Origin: Pedobacter sp. N36a
GTDB lineage: Bacteria; Bacteroidota; Bacteroidia; Sphingobacteriales; Sphingobacteriaceae
DNA: 64,000 nucleotides
Assembly: GCF_014472395.1 (NCBI RefSeq)
Contig: NZ_JACSZW010000004.1
Coordinates: 186,001-250,000 of the forward strand
Direction of reading: 5' to 3'
Shown here: positions 46,954 to 57,209 of the stretch, in pieces
Position numbering within the stretch: position 1 is the stretch's first letter
Layout: each line of letters starts with the position of its first letter
Made by a program: the position numbers and the translations under genes
The notes under the pieces: model-generated
What the model saw: only the letters and a program-made list of their open reading frames with translations
Databases searched by the model: none
Told to the model about the DNA's origin: nothing

Positions 46954-48528
46954 TTACTGCAAACTGGATAATGCCTGTTTGACCATTGCATCACTCATAT
47001 TGAGCGCTTTGTAATAACCGGCATCTCCCAGGTGGTATTTACAAAGCAATACTTTGACATCATTCAGGATTAAAGGTTTTGCCGCCTGTAGTAATTTAGG
47101 CTCTATGGCAATATTCTTACTTTGAATATATTTAATCAAATCCTTGTAATCTGCATCATTAATGGTAAAGGTTGCAAGGTTTTGTTCTAAAAAGGGCGCA
47201 GTATAACGATTTCCCAATATGTCATATACAAAATCAAACAGTACTTTCTTCGCAATCAGCTTCGCATAAAACCTGTTGTAGCCACTAGTATCCATTTTCA
47301 CATAAATATCCGGCTGGATGCCGCCACCTAAAAAGTCTTTACTTTTCTTCAAACTATCCTTTAGATTTTCTGATGTCAGCTCCCCATCATTGAAACGGTC
47401 TTCAATTTCATTCTGATAGGCATTGTACCCTTTCTTATAAGATTTCTGAATACTCCTGCCAGATGGGGTATAATATCTCGCAATAGTTAGATTCAAAGCC
47501 GATCCATCCACAAATGGGAACTGCTCCTGGACCAATCCTTTACCAAAGGAACGGCGTCCTATGATGATCCCACGATCCAGATCCTGAACCGCACCGGCAA
47601 GAATTTCCGAGGCAGAAGCCGAATTTTCATTGATCAATATCGCTAGCTTTCCCTGCTCAAACTCCCCTCCACCAGTCGTAAAGTAATCGGTACGGGGTTC
47701 GTGTTTTCCTTGTGTATAGACAATCAGTTTGTTTTCGGAGAGGATTTGATTCGCCAATCCCGTTGCGGCAGTCAAGTAGCCTCCCCCATTATCGCGGAGG
47801 TCCAAAACCAGCTTTTTCATTCCTTTTGCTTTCAGGTTACGTACAGATTCTACAAAGTCGGAATCCGTATCTGCACCAAACTTGCTGATGCGCACATACC
47901 CAGTTTCCGAATTGAGCATATAAGCCGCGTCAATACTACTCACTTTTACCCTCGCCCGGTTTACGCTGAGCATCACCGGCTGCGGACTCCCAGGATGTAA
48001 AATACTCAATTTAACAGCAGTTCCCTTTTTCCCTTTGATCTTACCAATCATTTGTTCTCTTGGCAGATCACGACCACTCACAAATATGGTATCAATTTTA
48101 AGGATCTTGTCCCCCTGGCGAAGTCCAGCAAGAAATGCCGGGCCATCTTTGACTACATTAGTAATCAATAGTGTATCATTCAAAATATAATACTCAATCC
48201 CAATGCCTTCAAAATTACCCCCTAAATTTTCCGCAAATTCATTGGCTTTAGCCGGAGGCAAATAAACACTGTGTGGATCCAGTTGATGGAGTAAACTATC
48301 AATTGGCAAATGGTGTAAACTGTCTGCATTCACCTCATCCACGTAGTTCTTATTGATGATGTGAATGATTTCATCGACCTTCCTGCTGCTATCCGCTGCG
48401 TAAGCCATTGGCTTCTGCATCGTATACCCTTGATCTTTTAAAAACTTATAGCCCACAAACATCCCCCCTATCAAAGTAAGAGAATAGGTAAGCGCGATTA
48501 AAAGGTGATTTCGGGTGGTCTTTTTCAT
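46954..48528 (-). CDS. S41 family C-terminal processing protease
   Basis: 524 residues. An N-terminal membrane anchor or signal (about 8-28) is followed by a helical region, a PDZ domain at about 95-175 (GPAFLAGLRQGDKILKI) and the peptidase core: LVLDLRDNGGGYLTAATGLA, catalytic Ser in INENSASASEILAGAVQD (about 315) and Lys in GRRSFGKGLVQ (about 340). It is periplasmic and cleaves C-terminal tails of proteins. A C-terminal extension (about 430-524) is seen in Bacteroidota members. It is a single gene that diverges from murQ. Confidence 0.94.
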   Translation of the reverse strand: MKKTTRNHLLIALTYSLTLIGGMFVGYKFLKDQGYTMQKPMAYAADSSRKVDEIIHIINKNYVDEVNADSLHHLPIDSLLHQLDPHSVYLPPAKANEFAENLGGNFEGIGIEYYILNDTLLITNVVKDGPAFLAGLRQGDKILKIDTIFVSGRDLPREQMIGKIKGKKGTAVKLSILHPGSPQPVMLSVNRARVKVSSIDAAYMLNSETGYVRISKFGADTDSDFVESVRNLKAKGMKKLVLDLRDNGGGYLTAATGLANQILSENKLIVYTQGKHEPRTDYFTTGGGEFEQGKLAILINENSASASEILAGAVQDLDRGIIIGRRSFGKGLVQEQFPFVDGSALNLTIARYYTPSGRSIQKSYKKGYNAYQNEIEDRFNDGELTSENLKDSLKKSKDFLGGGIQPDIYVKMDTSGYNRFYAKLIAKKVLFDFVYDILGNRYTAPFLEQNLATFTINDADYKDLIKYIQSKNIAIEPKLLQAAKPLILNDVKVLLCKYHLGDAGYYKALNMSDAMVKQALSSLQ

Positions 48529-48713
48529 GGTTTATTGCTGCGTAAAGTTATAAAATAACCCTATCATTTAGTAAATTAAGTCCTAATCATTAACAATTGT
48601 TTACTCTTTACAGGAATTAACAAGAATGTTGCAGGTTTGTTCCCGAAGATTCTATATGATAGGCGGATATTTCGCGTTTAAAAAGAAAATCCCGAGTTTT
48701 AACAAAAAAAAAT

Positions 48714-49520
48714 ATGATCAGAGTTACCGAGCAGGAATCCACCTATCATCACATCGATCAGATGTCTGTCCTTGAAATTCTTCAGGGGATCAACAAAGAA
48801 GATCAAACCGTTCCACTGGCAGTGGAAAAAGCAATCCCGCAGCTGGAAAAACTGGCAGTTGCCGTTACGGAACGTATGAAAACTGGTGGCCGCTTATTTT
48901 ACATAGGTGCAGGAACTAGCGGTCGCTTGGGCGTAGTAGATGCCTCAGAGTGCCCGCCAACATTTGGTGTACCTTTCGACTGGGTAGTTGGAATCATTGC
49001 CGGCGGCGATACTGCGATCAGAAGAGCTGTTGAAAATGCAGAAGACGATGCCGAACAGGCTTGGATCGACTTGCAGAAATACGAGATCAATGAAAAAGAC
49101 AGTTTAATTGGCCTTGCCGCTTCCGGAACTACGCCATATGTAGTAGGAGGGCTAAACACCGCACGACAACATGGCGTCCTTACCGGATGTATCGTCTGCA
49201 ATGCCGGCGGTCCTATTGCCGCAGAAAGTGATTTCCCGGTAGAAATCGTTGTAGGACCAGAATTCCTGACCGGCTCTACCCGCATGAAATCTGGAACTGC
49301 ACAAAAACTAGCCTTAAATATGCTCAGCACCACCGTCATGATTAAACTCGGACGTGTAAAAGGCAACAAAATGGTGGACATGCAGCTGACCAACCATAAA
49401 CTGGTGGATCGTGGCACACAAATGGTAATGAAAGAATTAAACATTGACTACGCGAAAGCCGAAGACTTGCTTTTACGCTACGGCAGCGTACGTAAAGCTG
49501 TAGAAGCTGGTAGCAAATAA
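48714..49520 (+). CDS. murQ: N-acetylmuramic acid 6-phosphate etherase
   Basis: 268 residues. SIS domain with FYIGAGTSGRLGVVDASECP at about 61-80, then GGDTAIRRAVENAEDD and IGLAASGTTPYV, and the late STRMKSGTAQKLALNM. MurQ splits the lactyl ether of MurNAc-6-P to give GlcNAc-6-P, a cell-wall recycling step. The length is slightly under the usual ~300 of other bacteria but all core motifs are present. A short unknown gene follows 10 bases later, likely in the same operon. Confidence 0.94.
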   Translation: MIRVTEQESTYHHIDQMSVLEILQGINKEDQTVPLAVEKAIPQLEKLAVAVTERMKTGGRLFYIGAGTSGRLGVVDASECPPTFGVPFDWVVGIIAGGDTAIRRAVENAEDDAEQAWIDLQKYEINEKDSLIGLAASGTTPYVVGGLNTARQHGVLTGCIVCNAGGPIAAESDFPVEIVVGPEFLTGSTRMKSGTAQKLALNMLSTTVMIKLGRVKGNKMVDMQLTNHKLVDRGTQMVMKELNIDYAKAEDLLLRYGSVRKAVEAGSK

Positions 49521-49530
49521 CAGAAATTAT

Positions 49531-50100
49531 ATGCACGAAATCGAACCTTTCTACCTCTGGCGCGACGATTACATCGCTGCAGAAGATGAGCGTTCTCCGT
49601 TTTATGACACCGAATACTCAGAATTCTATTTTGATAAGCAGCTGTACAATTTTTTAATCCACCCGCAATGGGATGATTTCGGCTCCAACACGCTCTACAT
49701 AAAAGTATTGTACGCAGATTACGACCAGAATTATGCAATTATTGAGTTTATCGGAGAATGGAATGATGCCATAGACAACGATATCATGCTGCTCAAAAGA
49801 GAAATTCTTGAGCTGATCATTGATGAAGGCATCAACAAGTTTATCCTCATCGGAGAAAACATATTGAACTTCCATTCCTCAGAAGACAGCTATTACGAAG
49901 AGTGGTTCCAGGATGTAGAAGATGGCTGGATCTGCGGTGTCAATTTCCAGGAACACGTCATCGAAGAATTCAAGTCTGCCAACCTGGATTACTACATCAA
50001 CTTTGGTGGTCAGCTTGACGATTTGGCATGGAGAACCCTAAAACCACTGCAAATTTTCAAGAAAGTGGAGGAAACGCTGACAAAAAGGCTTGGGGCATAG
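49531..50100 (+). CDS. Conserved hypothetical acidic protein
   Basis: 189 residues, strongly acidic, rich in Asp, Glu and Tyr, with no signal peptide or membrane segment. Text such as DDYIAAEDERSPFYDTEYSE, FIGEWNDAIDNDIMLLKREI and WFQDVEDGWICGVNFQEH shows an alpha/beta pattern. I do not recognise the family; I recall similar proteins in related Bacteroidota. It lies 10 bases after murQ, so it is probably co-transcribed, and a role in cell-wall recycling is only a guess. Confidence 0.75.
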   Translation: MHEIEPFYLWRDDYIAAEDERSPFYDTEYSEFYFDKQLYNFLIHPQWDDFGSNTLYIKVLYADYDQNYAIIEFIGEWNDAIDNDIMLLKREILELIIDEGINKFILIGENILNFHSSEDSYYEEWFQDVEDGWICGVNFQEHVIEEFKSANLDYYINFGGQLDDLAWRTLKPLQIFKKVEETLTKRLGA

Positions 50101-50155
50101 GTTTTGTAAGAATGTAAACTAATCAGTACCTTTAACTATTAAAATTTAAAGAAAA

Positions 50156-50908
50156 ATGGACAACAACAATAATTACGAATGGGCACACAAAACAGTATTT
50201 GTGGAGCAGGAAAGAGGAGTCGTTGCTAAGAAATTCTTCGCAAATGTATTCTTATGGATGTTTATTGCTCTGAGTTTATCAACTATAGCCGCTTTATTCA
50301 TCTCGAATTCTGAAACAGCTTTAAGACAGCTGATCAACTTCGAAACCGGACAAAGAACAGTTTTAGGATATATCGCCATGTTTGCACCACTAGGCTTGGT
50401 TTTACTAATGGGAGCCGGCTTTAGCCGCCTTTCTTATGGTGCCTTAATCGGTGTATTCACCCTTTTCTCTATCTTATTAGGGATCAGTTTAAGCTTTATA
50501 CTATTAGTATATACCGCAGGATCTATTGCCGCATGTTTTGGTGCCGCAGCAGGTATCTTCGGAATTATGGCTTTCTTAGGTTATACCACAGAGGTGGATT
50601 TAACTAAATTCGGACCTATTCTAATGGTGGGTGTAGCCGGCTTATTTATCGCCAGCATCATTAACTTATTCCTTGGCAGCCCAACATTCAGTTATGTAAT
50701 GAGCTTCTTCGGTGTAGCCATCTTTACCGCTTTAACCGCTTATGATGTTCAAAAACTGAAACGTATCGGTGCAGGTCTGGAAGAAAGTGGTGATCCTATC
50801 GTACAAGCTGATGGTAAAAAACTAGCCATTATGGGTGCTTTATCATTGTACCTTGACTTTATCAATATCTTCCTTTTCTTATTGAGAATATTCGGAAGCA
50901 GAAAATAA
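50156..50908 (+). CDS. Bax inhibitor-1/YccA family membrane protein
   Basis: 250 residues with seven hydrophobic segments starting at about residue 24. The family signature is visible in FFANVFLWMFIALSLSTIAA, AAAGIFGIMAFLGYTTEVDL, FFGVAIFTALTAYDVQKLKR and ALSLYLDFINIFLFLLRIFG. It sits in the inner membrane; the bacterial role (ion leak or protease modulation) is not settled. It is a single gene ending in a bidirectional terminator. Confidence 0.93.
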   Translation: MDNNNNYEWAHKTVFVEQERGVVAKKFFANVFLWMFIALSLSTIAALFISNSETALRQLINFETGQRTVLGYIAMFAPLGLVLLMGAGFSRLSYGALIGVFTLFSILLGISLSFILLVYTAGSIAACFGAAAGIFGIMAFLGYTTEVDLTKFGPILMVGVAGLFIASIINLFLGSPTFSYVMSFFGVAIFTALTAYDVQKLKRIGAGLEESGDPIVQADGKKLAIMGALSLYLDFINIFLFLLRIFGSRK

Positions 50909-50953
50909 AGGATAAAAAACCTATAGGTTTCAAATACCAGATCAATATATTAC

Positions 50954-50988
50954 AAAAAAGGGCTGCCAGATATCTGACAGCCTTTTTT
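50954..50988. terminator. Bidirectional rho-independent terminator
   Basis: Stem of GGCTG and CAGA pairs with one mismatch and a bulge, flanked by A6 and T6. It lies between convergent genes (Bax inhibitor-1 and the leftward secreted protein). Confidence 0.85.
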
Positions 50989-51006
50989 GTGGTTCATTAA
51001 CAAATA

Positions 51007-51573
51007 CTATTGAACAGAGAAACAAGCTACAATAGCGTTACTGTTTGCCAGTGCATTGGGGTTAGAAACAATAATACCGTACTCGCCTACATCCATTGGA
51101 TCTAATCTCAGTACATAAGAACTGTCCTTATATTTTTTCGATTGATACTTAATATAGTTCTGATTGTTGGTAGAAGCTCCAGAGAAAGTACCTGCAGAAA
51201 CTAGTTCCGACTTGCGGTTTTTCTTACTGGCTTCGAATTTCACCACACTGATAATAGACAAAGGATCTGATTTGTTATCAAAACTTTTAACGACAAAAGT
51301 TAAAGGATCACCTGCCTTCATTAATACAGGAGAAGAACCTCCTTCAATGACCATTTTAGATTTCACTTTACCAATTCCAACCAGGTAAACTGAAGCTCCT
51401 GCTTTAGTTTGGATCTTTACACTTTGCTTTTCCAATGGCGTAGCGACATTTTCGGCAGAAATACTCACCGCTTCGCCAATGTACTCAGGTTCATCTACAT
51501 TAACAATAGTTTGGCCAAAGGCCGACATTCCTACAACACATAAGACTGAGAATAAAAAAGAGCATTTTTTCAT
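51007..51573 (-). CDS. Secreted protein of unknown function
   Basis: 188 residues with a signal peptide about 1-20 (ends SAFGQ). The mature part is beta-rich: VYLVGIGKVKSKMVIEGG, PLTFVVKSFDNKSDPLSIIS and the late VGEYGIIVSNPNALANSNA. It has no membrane segment beyond the signal, so it is probably periplasmic or surface-exposed. Similar text occurs in Bacteroidota proteins of unknown role. Single gene. Confidence 0.8.
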   Translation of the reverse strand: MKKCSFLFSVLCVVGMSAFGQTIVNVDEPEYIGEAVSISAENVATPLEKQSVKIQTKAGASVYLVGIGKVKSKMVIEGGSSPVLMKAGDPLTFVVKSFDNKSDPLSIISVVKFEASKKNRKSELVSAGTFSGASTNNQNYIKYQSKKYKDSSYVLRLDPMDVGEYGIIVSNPNALANSNAIVACFSVQ

Positions 51574-51810
51574 AGTTTTTTATTTTAGTTTGTTTAGTGG
51601 TTATGACTTCCAAAATACATAGAATTAATTAATTTAACAATAAGCATGTATTACATTACCGGGATAAACCCTCTGGAGAAATTCAACCCATTTGAAATAG
51701 AAAGCTGTAGACATTCAGAATATTATTCCGAACTGACCTACAATACCCCAGACTATTGCAATATTATATGCTTTAACCGCTGTTTTTTTGGAAATGATTT
51801 TTCTTTGTTG

Positions 51811-51818
51811 CACTTTTG
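51811..51818 (+). promoter_or_regulatory. Possible -7 element of the metH transcript
   Basis: CACTTTTG matches TAnnTTTG in 7 of 8 informative positions; a TTTG lies about 20 bases upstream at 51787-51790. It would start transcription right at the riboswitch. Confidence 0.4.
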
Positions 51819-51823
51819 CAGAG

Positions 51824-51929
51824 CTTATAGAGAAAGACGGAGGGATTAGACCCTGCGATGTCTTAGCAACCTGTGCTTACAAGGTGCTACATTCTACCGG
51901 AACCGGACCATTGGTACCCGAAAGATAAG
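51824..51929 (+). promoter_or_regulatory. SAM-I (S-box) riboswitch upstream of metH
   Basis: All core S-box elements are present in order: P1 CTTAT ... GATAAG, GGAGGGATTAGACCCTG, GATGTCTTAGCAACCTGTG, AAGGTGCTACATTCTACCGG and CCGAAAGATAAG. It lies 120 bases before the metH ATG in the same direction. Family knowledge: SAM binding turns down expression of methionine genes. Whether it acts on transcription or translation is not clear; only a weak stem-loop (51932-51955) follows, and the Shine-Dalgarno CGGAGA is at 52034-52039. Confidence 0.93.
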
Positions 51930-52049
51930 TTAAAGTCGACCTGATACCGGACTTTTCAATAAGCTTTTTAACTGCGTGTAAAACAGTAATCGACAGGATA
52001 TTCCTCAGCGGTGATCTTTTACCCAGGCCTTACCCGGAGATATAAAAAA

Positions 52050-55000
52050 ATGAACATTAGAGCAGAGTTAGAGAAACGCATATTAATTATTGACGGAGCC
52101 ATGGGTACCATGATCCAGCGTTACATCCTGACAGAAGAAGATTTTAGAGGCGAAAGATTTAAAGATCACCCTTGTGATGTGAAAGGAAATAACGACTTGT
52201 TAAACCTGACCCGTCCTGATATTATCAAAGCAATACACACCGAATACTTAAAAGCCGGTGCAGATATTATTGAAACCAATACTTTTAGTACACAGCGCAT
52301 TTCCCTGGCAGATTACCAGATGGAAGAGCTGGACTATGAAATGAGTTTCGCTGGTGCCAAAGTAGCACGTGAGGCAGTAGACGAATTTATGGCTGCTAAC
52401 CCGGATCGCAGATCCTTCGTTGCAGGTGCTGTAGGCCCAACCAATAGAACACTTTCCCTTTCACCAGATGTGAACGACCCTGGATACAGGGCCCTGACCT
52501 TTGATGAATTGGTATCGGCTTATGATCAGCAAGTACGTGGATTGGTAGACGGTGGTTCTGATGTCTTGTTAATCGAGACCATTTTCGATACCCTGAATGC
52601 GAAAGCGGCTATATTTTCCATCAAAAAATACGAGAAAGAAATCGGCAAAAAGATAGAGATCATGATCTCTGGAACCATTACCGATGCTTCAGGAAGAACT
52701 TTATCCGGACAAACGGTAGAAGCATTCCTAAACTCTGTGATCCATGCCGACCCCATTAGCATCGGGTTCAATTGTGCTTTAGGCGCCAAAGACATGAGGC
52801 CGCACATTGAAGAGCTTTCTGCAAAAGCCACTTGTTACGTTTCTGCCTATCCAAACGCAGGATTACCTAACGAATTCGGTGCTTACGACGAAATGCCACA
52901 CGAAACCGCCCACCTTGTGGAAGATTTCATCCAGCATGGCTTCGTAAATATTGTAGGTGGCTGCTGTGGCACTACACCGGAACACATCGCATGTATCGCT
53001 GCAAAAGCGAAAAAAGTAACACCAAGAAAAATTCCTACCGTCCCTCCATATTTGCGCTTAAGCGGACTAGAAGCCGTTACCGTTACCCCGGAAAGCATTT
53101 TCGTAAATATCGGGGAACGTACCAACATTACTGGATCTCCGAAATTCTCCAAGCTGATTTTAGGAGGTGATTATGAAGCTGCACTAACTGTTGCCCGTCA
53201 GCAGGTAGAAGGTGGTGCACAGATCATCGACGTCAACATGGACGAAGGAATGTTGGACGGTGAAGCAGCAATGGTAAAATTCCTGAACCTGATTGCTTCA
53301 GAGCCGGACATTTCCAAGCTGCCTATCATGGTCGATTCTTCAAAATGGTCAGTAATTGAAGCTGGACTGAAATGTTTGCAAGGAAAAGGAATCGTGAACT
53401 CTATCTCTCTGAAAGAAGGACCGGAAAAATTCATTGAGAGTGCTAAAAAGATCATGAATTACGGCGCAGCTGTAGTCGTGATGGCATTTGACGAACAAGG
53501 ACAAGCCGATAATTTTGAACGTAGAAAAGAAATCTGTAAACGCTCTTACGATATTTTAGTAGACGAAGTAGGTTTCCCTGCGCAAGACATCATATTTGAC
53601 CCGAATATCCTCACCGTCGCAACCGGTCTGGAAGAACATAACAACTATGCCGTAGATTTTATCAATGCGACACGCTGGATCAAAGAAAACCTGCCTCATG
53701 CTAAAGTAAGCGGCGGAGTATCTAACATTTCCTTCTCTTTCCGCGGAAACAACACCGTGAGGGAAGCGATGCACTCTGCCTTCCTGTACCACGCCATTAA
53801 AGCAGGCCTGGACATGGGGATTGTAAACGCAGGGATGCTGGAAGTTTACCAGGAAATTCCACCAGAATTATTAGAACGTGTGGAAGATGTGCTGCTGAAC
53901 CGCAGAGAAGATGCCACAGAACGCCTGGTAGAATTTGCCGAAACCATCAAATCTAAAGGTAAAGAGATCGTTAGAGATGAAGAATGGAGAAAAACAAGTG
54001 TGGAAGAACGTCTTTCTCATTCCCTTGTCAAAGGAATTATTGAATACCTGGATGCCGACGTAGAGGAAGCCAGACAAAAATATCCAAAGCCAATCCACGT
54101 GATCGAAGGTCCTTTAATGGATGGAATGAATATCGTTGGAGACCTTTTTGGTGCCGGAAAAATGTTCCTGCCACAGGTGGTAAAGTCTGCCAGGGTAATG
54201 AAAAAGGCGGTTGCTTACCTCCTTCCATTCATTGAACAGGAAAAACTGGACAACCCAGATGGAAATACCAGCTCTTCTGCAGGAAGAATCTTAATGGCCA
54301 CCGTAAAAGGCGACGTCCACGACATCGGTAAAAACATTGTAGGCGTAGTATTGGCATGTAATAACTTCGAAATCGTAGATATGGGTGTGATGGTACCCGC
54401 ACAAACTATCATCCAAAAAGCAAAAGAAATCAATGCTGACATCATCGGTCTGAGTGGTTTAATTACCCCTTCTCTAGATGAAATGGTGCATTTCGCCAAA
54501 GAAATGGAACGTGAAGGATTTACCATTCCATTGATTATCGGTGGTGCAACGACTTCCAGAATCCATGCCGCGGTAAAAGTAGCGCCAAACTATTCAGGCC
54601 CTGCTATACACGTTTTGGATGCTTCCAGAAGTGTAACCGTGTGCAGTACTTTAATGAACCCGGAAACAAGAGGTGCTTATATTGAGGGCATTAAACAAGA
54701 GTATGATAAAGCAAGAGAAGCGCATTTAAACAAACGCTCCGATAAACGCTATAAAACTATAGAAGACGCTAGAAAAGACCAGTTTCAAATCGACCTGGAT
54801 CTAGTAGCTCCTTCTCCTGCATTTACCGGAACAAAGGTATTTGAAGATTATCCATTGGAGGATCTGGTTCCTTATATCGACTGGACACCATTCTTCCACA
54901 CCTGGGAATTGCGCGGCAGTTACCCAAAAATCTTCAATGACAAATCTGTTGGTGATGAAGCAAAAAAACTATTCGCTGATGCGCAGACCTTATTGAAACG

Positions 55001-55712
55001 AATTGTAGACGAGAAATTATTGACCGCCAAAGGTGTGATTGGATTCTGGCCTGCAAATACCGTTGGCGATGACATCATACTAGAGGTGGAGGGTGGTAAA
55101 GAAGTGACCATCCACACTCTTCGCCAGCAGGCGGAAAAAATGGCCGGAGAACCTTATTATGCATTATCCGACTTTCTAGCACCAAAAGAATCAGGTGTTG
55201 CCGATTACTTCGGAGGATTTGCCGTAACTACAGGTATCGGCTGCGATGAACTGGTCGCTGAATTTGAAGCCAACTACGACGATTACAATAGCATCATGGC
55301 AAAAGCATTGGCCGACAGGCTTGCGGAAGCCTTCGCTGAAAGAATGCACGAGCTGGTACGTAAAGATTACTGGGGCTATGCAAAAGATGAAAAACTGAGC
55401 AATGAAGACCTGATTAAAGAAGAATACGCAGGAATTCGTCCAGCACCAGGCTATCCTGCCTGCCCGGAGCACAGTGAAAAAGGAACACTTTTCGAATTGC
55501 TGGATGCCGAAAACAGAATCGGCCTTCGCCTGACTGAAAGCTATGCCATGTACCCTACCGCAGCGGTAAGTGGTTTCTATTTCGCACACCCGCAATCCAG
55601 ATATTTCGGATTAGGTAAAATCACCAAAGATCAAGTCGAAGAATATGCGACCAGAAAAGACATGCCACTGGAAGAAGTGGAAAGATGGCTAAGCCCTAAC
55701 CTGGCTTACTAA
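52050..55712 (+). CDS. metH: Cobalamin-dependent methionine synthase
   Basis: 1220 residues from the ATG at 52050, with a Shine-Dalgarno-like GGAG 8-12 bases before it (the frame is open to a GTG at 52011, which I reject). Four modules in order: homocysteine-binding at about 5-325 with zinc Cys ligands in [12 protein letters not shown] (about 243) and [12 protein letters not shown] (about 304), methyltetrahydrofolate-binding at about 350-610, cobalamin-binding at about 650-880 with DVHDIG (His757, the cobalt ligand; E. coli His759), and SAM activation at about 900-1220 with the late [12 protein letters not shown]. It makes methionine from homocysteine in the cytosol. Regulated by the SAM-I riboswitch; metF follows 34 bases later. 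Confidence 0.97.
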   Translation: MNIRAELEKRILIIDGAMGTMIQRYILTEEDFRGERFKDHPCDVKGNNDLLNLTRPDIIKAIHTEYLKAGADIIETNTFSTQRISLADYQMEELDYEMSFAGAKVAREAVDEFMAANPDRRSFVAGAVGPTNRTLSLSPDVNDPGYRALTFDELVSAYDQQVRGLVDGGSDVLLIETIFDTLNAKAAIFSIKKYEKEIGKKIEIMISGTITDASGRTLSGQTVEAFLNSVIHADPISIGFNCALGAKDMRPHIEELSAKATCYVSAYPNAGLPNEFGAYDEMPHETAHLVEDFIQHGFVNIVGGCCGTTPEHIACIAAKAKKVTPRKIPTVPPYLRLSGLEAVTVTPESIFVNIGERTNITGSPKFSKLILGGDYEAALTVARQQVEGGAQIIDVNMDEGMLDGEAAMVKFLNLIASEPDISKLPIMVDSSKWSVIEAGLKCLQGKGIVNSISLKEGPEKFIESAKKIMNYGAAVVVMAFDEQGQADNFERRKEICKRSYDILVDEVGFPAQDIIFDPNILTVATGLEEHNNYAVDFINATRWIKENLPHAKVSGGVSNISFSFRGNNTVREAMHSAFLYHAIKAGLDMGIVNAGMLEVYQEIPPELLERVEDVLLNRREDATERLVEFAETIKSKGKEIVRDEEWRKTSVEERLSHSLVKGIIEYLDADVEEARQKYPKPIHVIEGPLMDGMNIVGDLFGAGKMFLPQVVKSARVMKKAVAYLLPFIEQEKLDNPDGNTSSSAGRILMATVKGDVHDIGKNIVGVVLACNNFEIVDMGVMVPAQTIIQKAKEINADIIGLSGLITPSLDEMVHFAKEMEREGFTIPLIIGGATTSRIHAAVKVAPNYSGPAIHVLDASRSVTVCSTLMNPETRGAYIEGIKQEYDKAREAHLNKRSDKRYKTIEDARKDQFQIDLDLVAPSPAFTGTKVFEDYPLEDLVPYIDWTPFFHTWELRGSYPKIFNDKSVGDEAKKLFADAQTLLKRIVDEKLLTAKGVIGFWPANTVGDDIILEVEGGKEVTIHTLRQQAEKMAGEPYYALSDFLAPKESGVADYFGGFAVTTGIGCDELVAEFEANYDDYNSIMAKALADRLAEAFAERMHELVRKDYWGYAKDEKLSNEDLIKEEYAGIRPAPGYPACPEHSEKGTLFELLDAENRIGLRLTESYAMYPTAAVSGFYFAHPQSRYFGLGKITKDQVEEYATRKDMPLEEVERWLSPNLAY

Positions 55713-55746
55713 ATAACAGATAACGAGACCTAACAAGCAATATTTA

Positions 55747-56703
55747 ATGAAGATCGTAGACCATATCAGCAACGCAAAAGGAAAAACCCTTTTCTCATTT
55801 GAGCTCCTGCCACCTATAAAAGGACAAAGCATCAAAGGAATCTTTGACGCCATCGATCCTTTAATGGAATTCAACCCTCCTTTTATTGATGTGACCTATT
55901 TGAGAGAAGATTACATCTACAAACAACATGCAAATGGCCTGCTGGAAAAAGTCGCTTACCGGAAACGTCCGAGTACAGTGGCGACCTGTGCGGCGATTAT
56001 GAACAAATACAAAGTAGATGCAGTTCCTCATTTGATCTGTGGTGGTTTTACCAAGGATGAAACAGAGAATGCATTGATTGATCTTCAGTTCCTCGGCATT
56101 GATAATGTCCTGGCATTACGCGGTGATGCCCGAAAAAGCGACAATGCTTTCATCCCAACACCTGATGGCCATGCTTATGCTTCAGAATTGTTACAACATG
56201 TGGTAGACATGAACAATGGCCGTTATCTGCACGATGACATGGAGAACTCTGAGAAGACGGATTTCTGTATCGGAGTAGCCGGATACCCAGAGAAGCATTA
56301 TGAGTCGCCAAACCTGGATACCGACTTCAAATACTTAAAACATAAGGTAGATCTGGGTGCTGATTTCATCGTTACCCAAATGTTTTTTGACAACAAAAAA
56401 TACAAAGCACTGGTAGATAAATGTCGTGAAAACGGGATTAATGTCCCTATTATCCCTGGACTTAAACCAATTACCAGCAGCAAACAGCTGATCAGTTTAC
56501 CAAAGATTTTCCATCTGGACATTCCTATTGAATTGAGCGAAGCGATCCAATCCTGCAAGTCCGAAAAAGACGTAAAAGAAGTAGGAATCGAATGGATGAT
56601 CCATCAATGTAAAGAGCTGAAAGAAATGGGCGCACCAGTACTTCACTTCTACACGATGGGGAACCCAGAGCCGACTAAAAAGATCGCCAACGCAGTGTTT
56701 TAG
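55747..56703 (+). CDS. metF: 5,10-methylenetetrahydrofolate reductase
   Basis: 318 residues, FAD-dependent TIM barrel. It makes 5-methyltetrahydrofolate, the methyl donor for MetH. Motifs: FSFELLPPIKGQS with the active-site Glu, FIDVTYLRED, VDAVPHLICGGFTKDE, GIDNVLALRGDARK, DFIVTQMFFDNKKY and VPIIPGLKPITS. It follows metH at 34 bases and is probably in its transcript, so under riboswitch control as well. Confidence 0.95.
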   Translation: MKIVDHISNAKGKTLFSFELLPPIKGQSIKGIFDAIDPLMEFNPPFIDVTYLREDYIYKQHANGLLEKVAYRKRPSTVATCAAIMNKYKVDAVPHLICGGFTKDETENALIDLQFLGIDNVLALRGDARKSDNAFIPTPDGHAYASELLQHVVDMNNGRYLHDDMENSEKTDFCIGVAGYPEKHYESPNLDTDFKYLKHKVDLGADFIVTQMFFDNKKYKALVDKCRENGINVPIIPGLKPITSSKQLISLPKIFHLDIPIELSEAIQSCKSEKDVKEVGIEWMIHQCKELKEMGAPVLHFYTMGNPEPTKKIANAVF

Positions 56704-56777
56704 CCCTTCAAGATCGCCGATAGGTATTTTTTGGAATACTCTTTGTACCTTTCGGCTATCATTAAATACGTAAGGCT

Positions 56778-57209
56778 ATGAAAAGAATCATCTTATTGGC
56801 AATGGTCATGACCAGTACTTTCGCTGCATGTACCACGTTAAAACCTGGAACAATAGGAAACGGTGGCCTGTCAGAGTTAGGAGGAAGTTGGGAGTTGAAT
56901 TTCATTTCTGGCCCTAGAATCGCTTTCAACGGATTGTATCCAGCAAAGAAACCAACCCTGACCTTTGACATTACCAATAAGAAGGTAAGCGGCAATACCA
57001 GCTGTAATTCTTTTTCCGGTGCTTTAGTGGCGGATGACACTACCATCAATTTCACTCATCCGATGGCCATGACAAAAATGGCCTGTCCCGGTGAAGGAGA
57101 GGCCATCTTTATGGAAATGTTAAAAAAAACCAGCAGTTATTCAGTGAATGACAGTACCCTGAATTTCATGATGGGCGACATTGCAATTATGCGTTTTCAT
57201 AAAAAGTAG
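56778..57209 (+). CDS. META-domain lipoprotein (HslJ-like)
   Basis: 143 residues. A lipoprotein signal with lipobox TFAAC (Cys at about 18), then the META domain at about 35-140: GSWELNFISGPRIAFNGLYP, PTLTFDITNKKVSGNTSCNS and MTKMACPGEGEAIFMEML. META-domain proteins such as HslJ are outer-membrane or periplasmic stress-linked proteins of unclear function. The 3' end overlaps thrC by 23 bases on the other strand. Confidence 0.88.
   Translation: MKRIILLAMVMTSTFAACTTLKPGTIGNGGLSELGGSWELNFISGPRIAFNGLYPAKKPTLTFDITNKKVSGNTSCNSFSGALVADDTTINFTHPMAMTKMACPGEGEAIFMEMLKKTSSYSVNDSTLNFMMGDIAIMRFHKK

Noticed and set aside
48899-49444. Leftward 181-codon frame over murQ
   Set aside because: Antisense to murQ, which has its full SIS-domain signature; a shadow frame.
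51646-51849. Rightward frame of 67 codons before metH
   Set aside because: It runs into the SAM-I riboswitch and the likely promoter; its composition is not coding-like.
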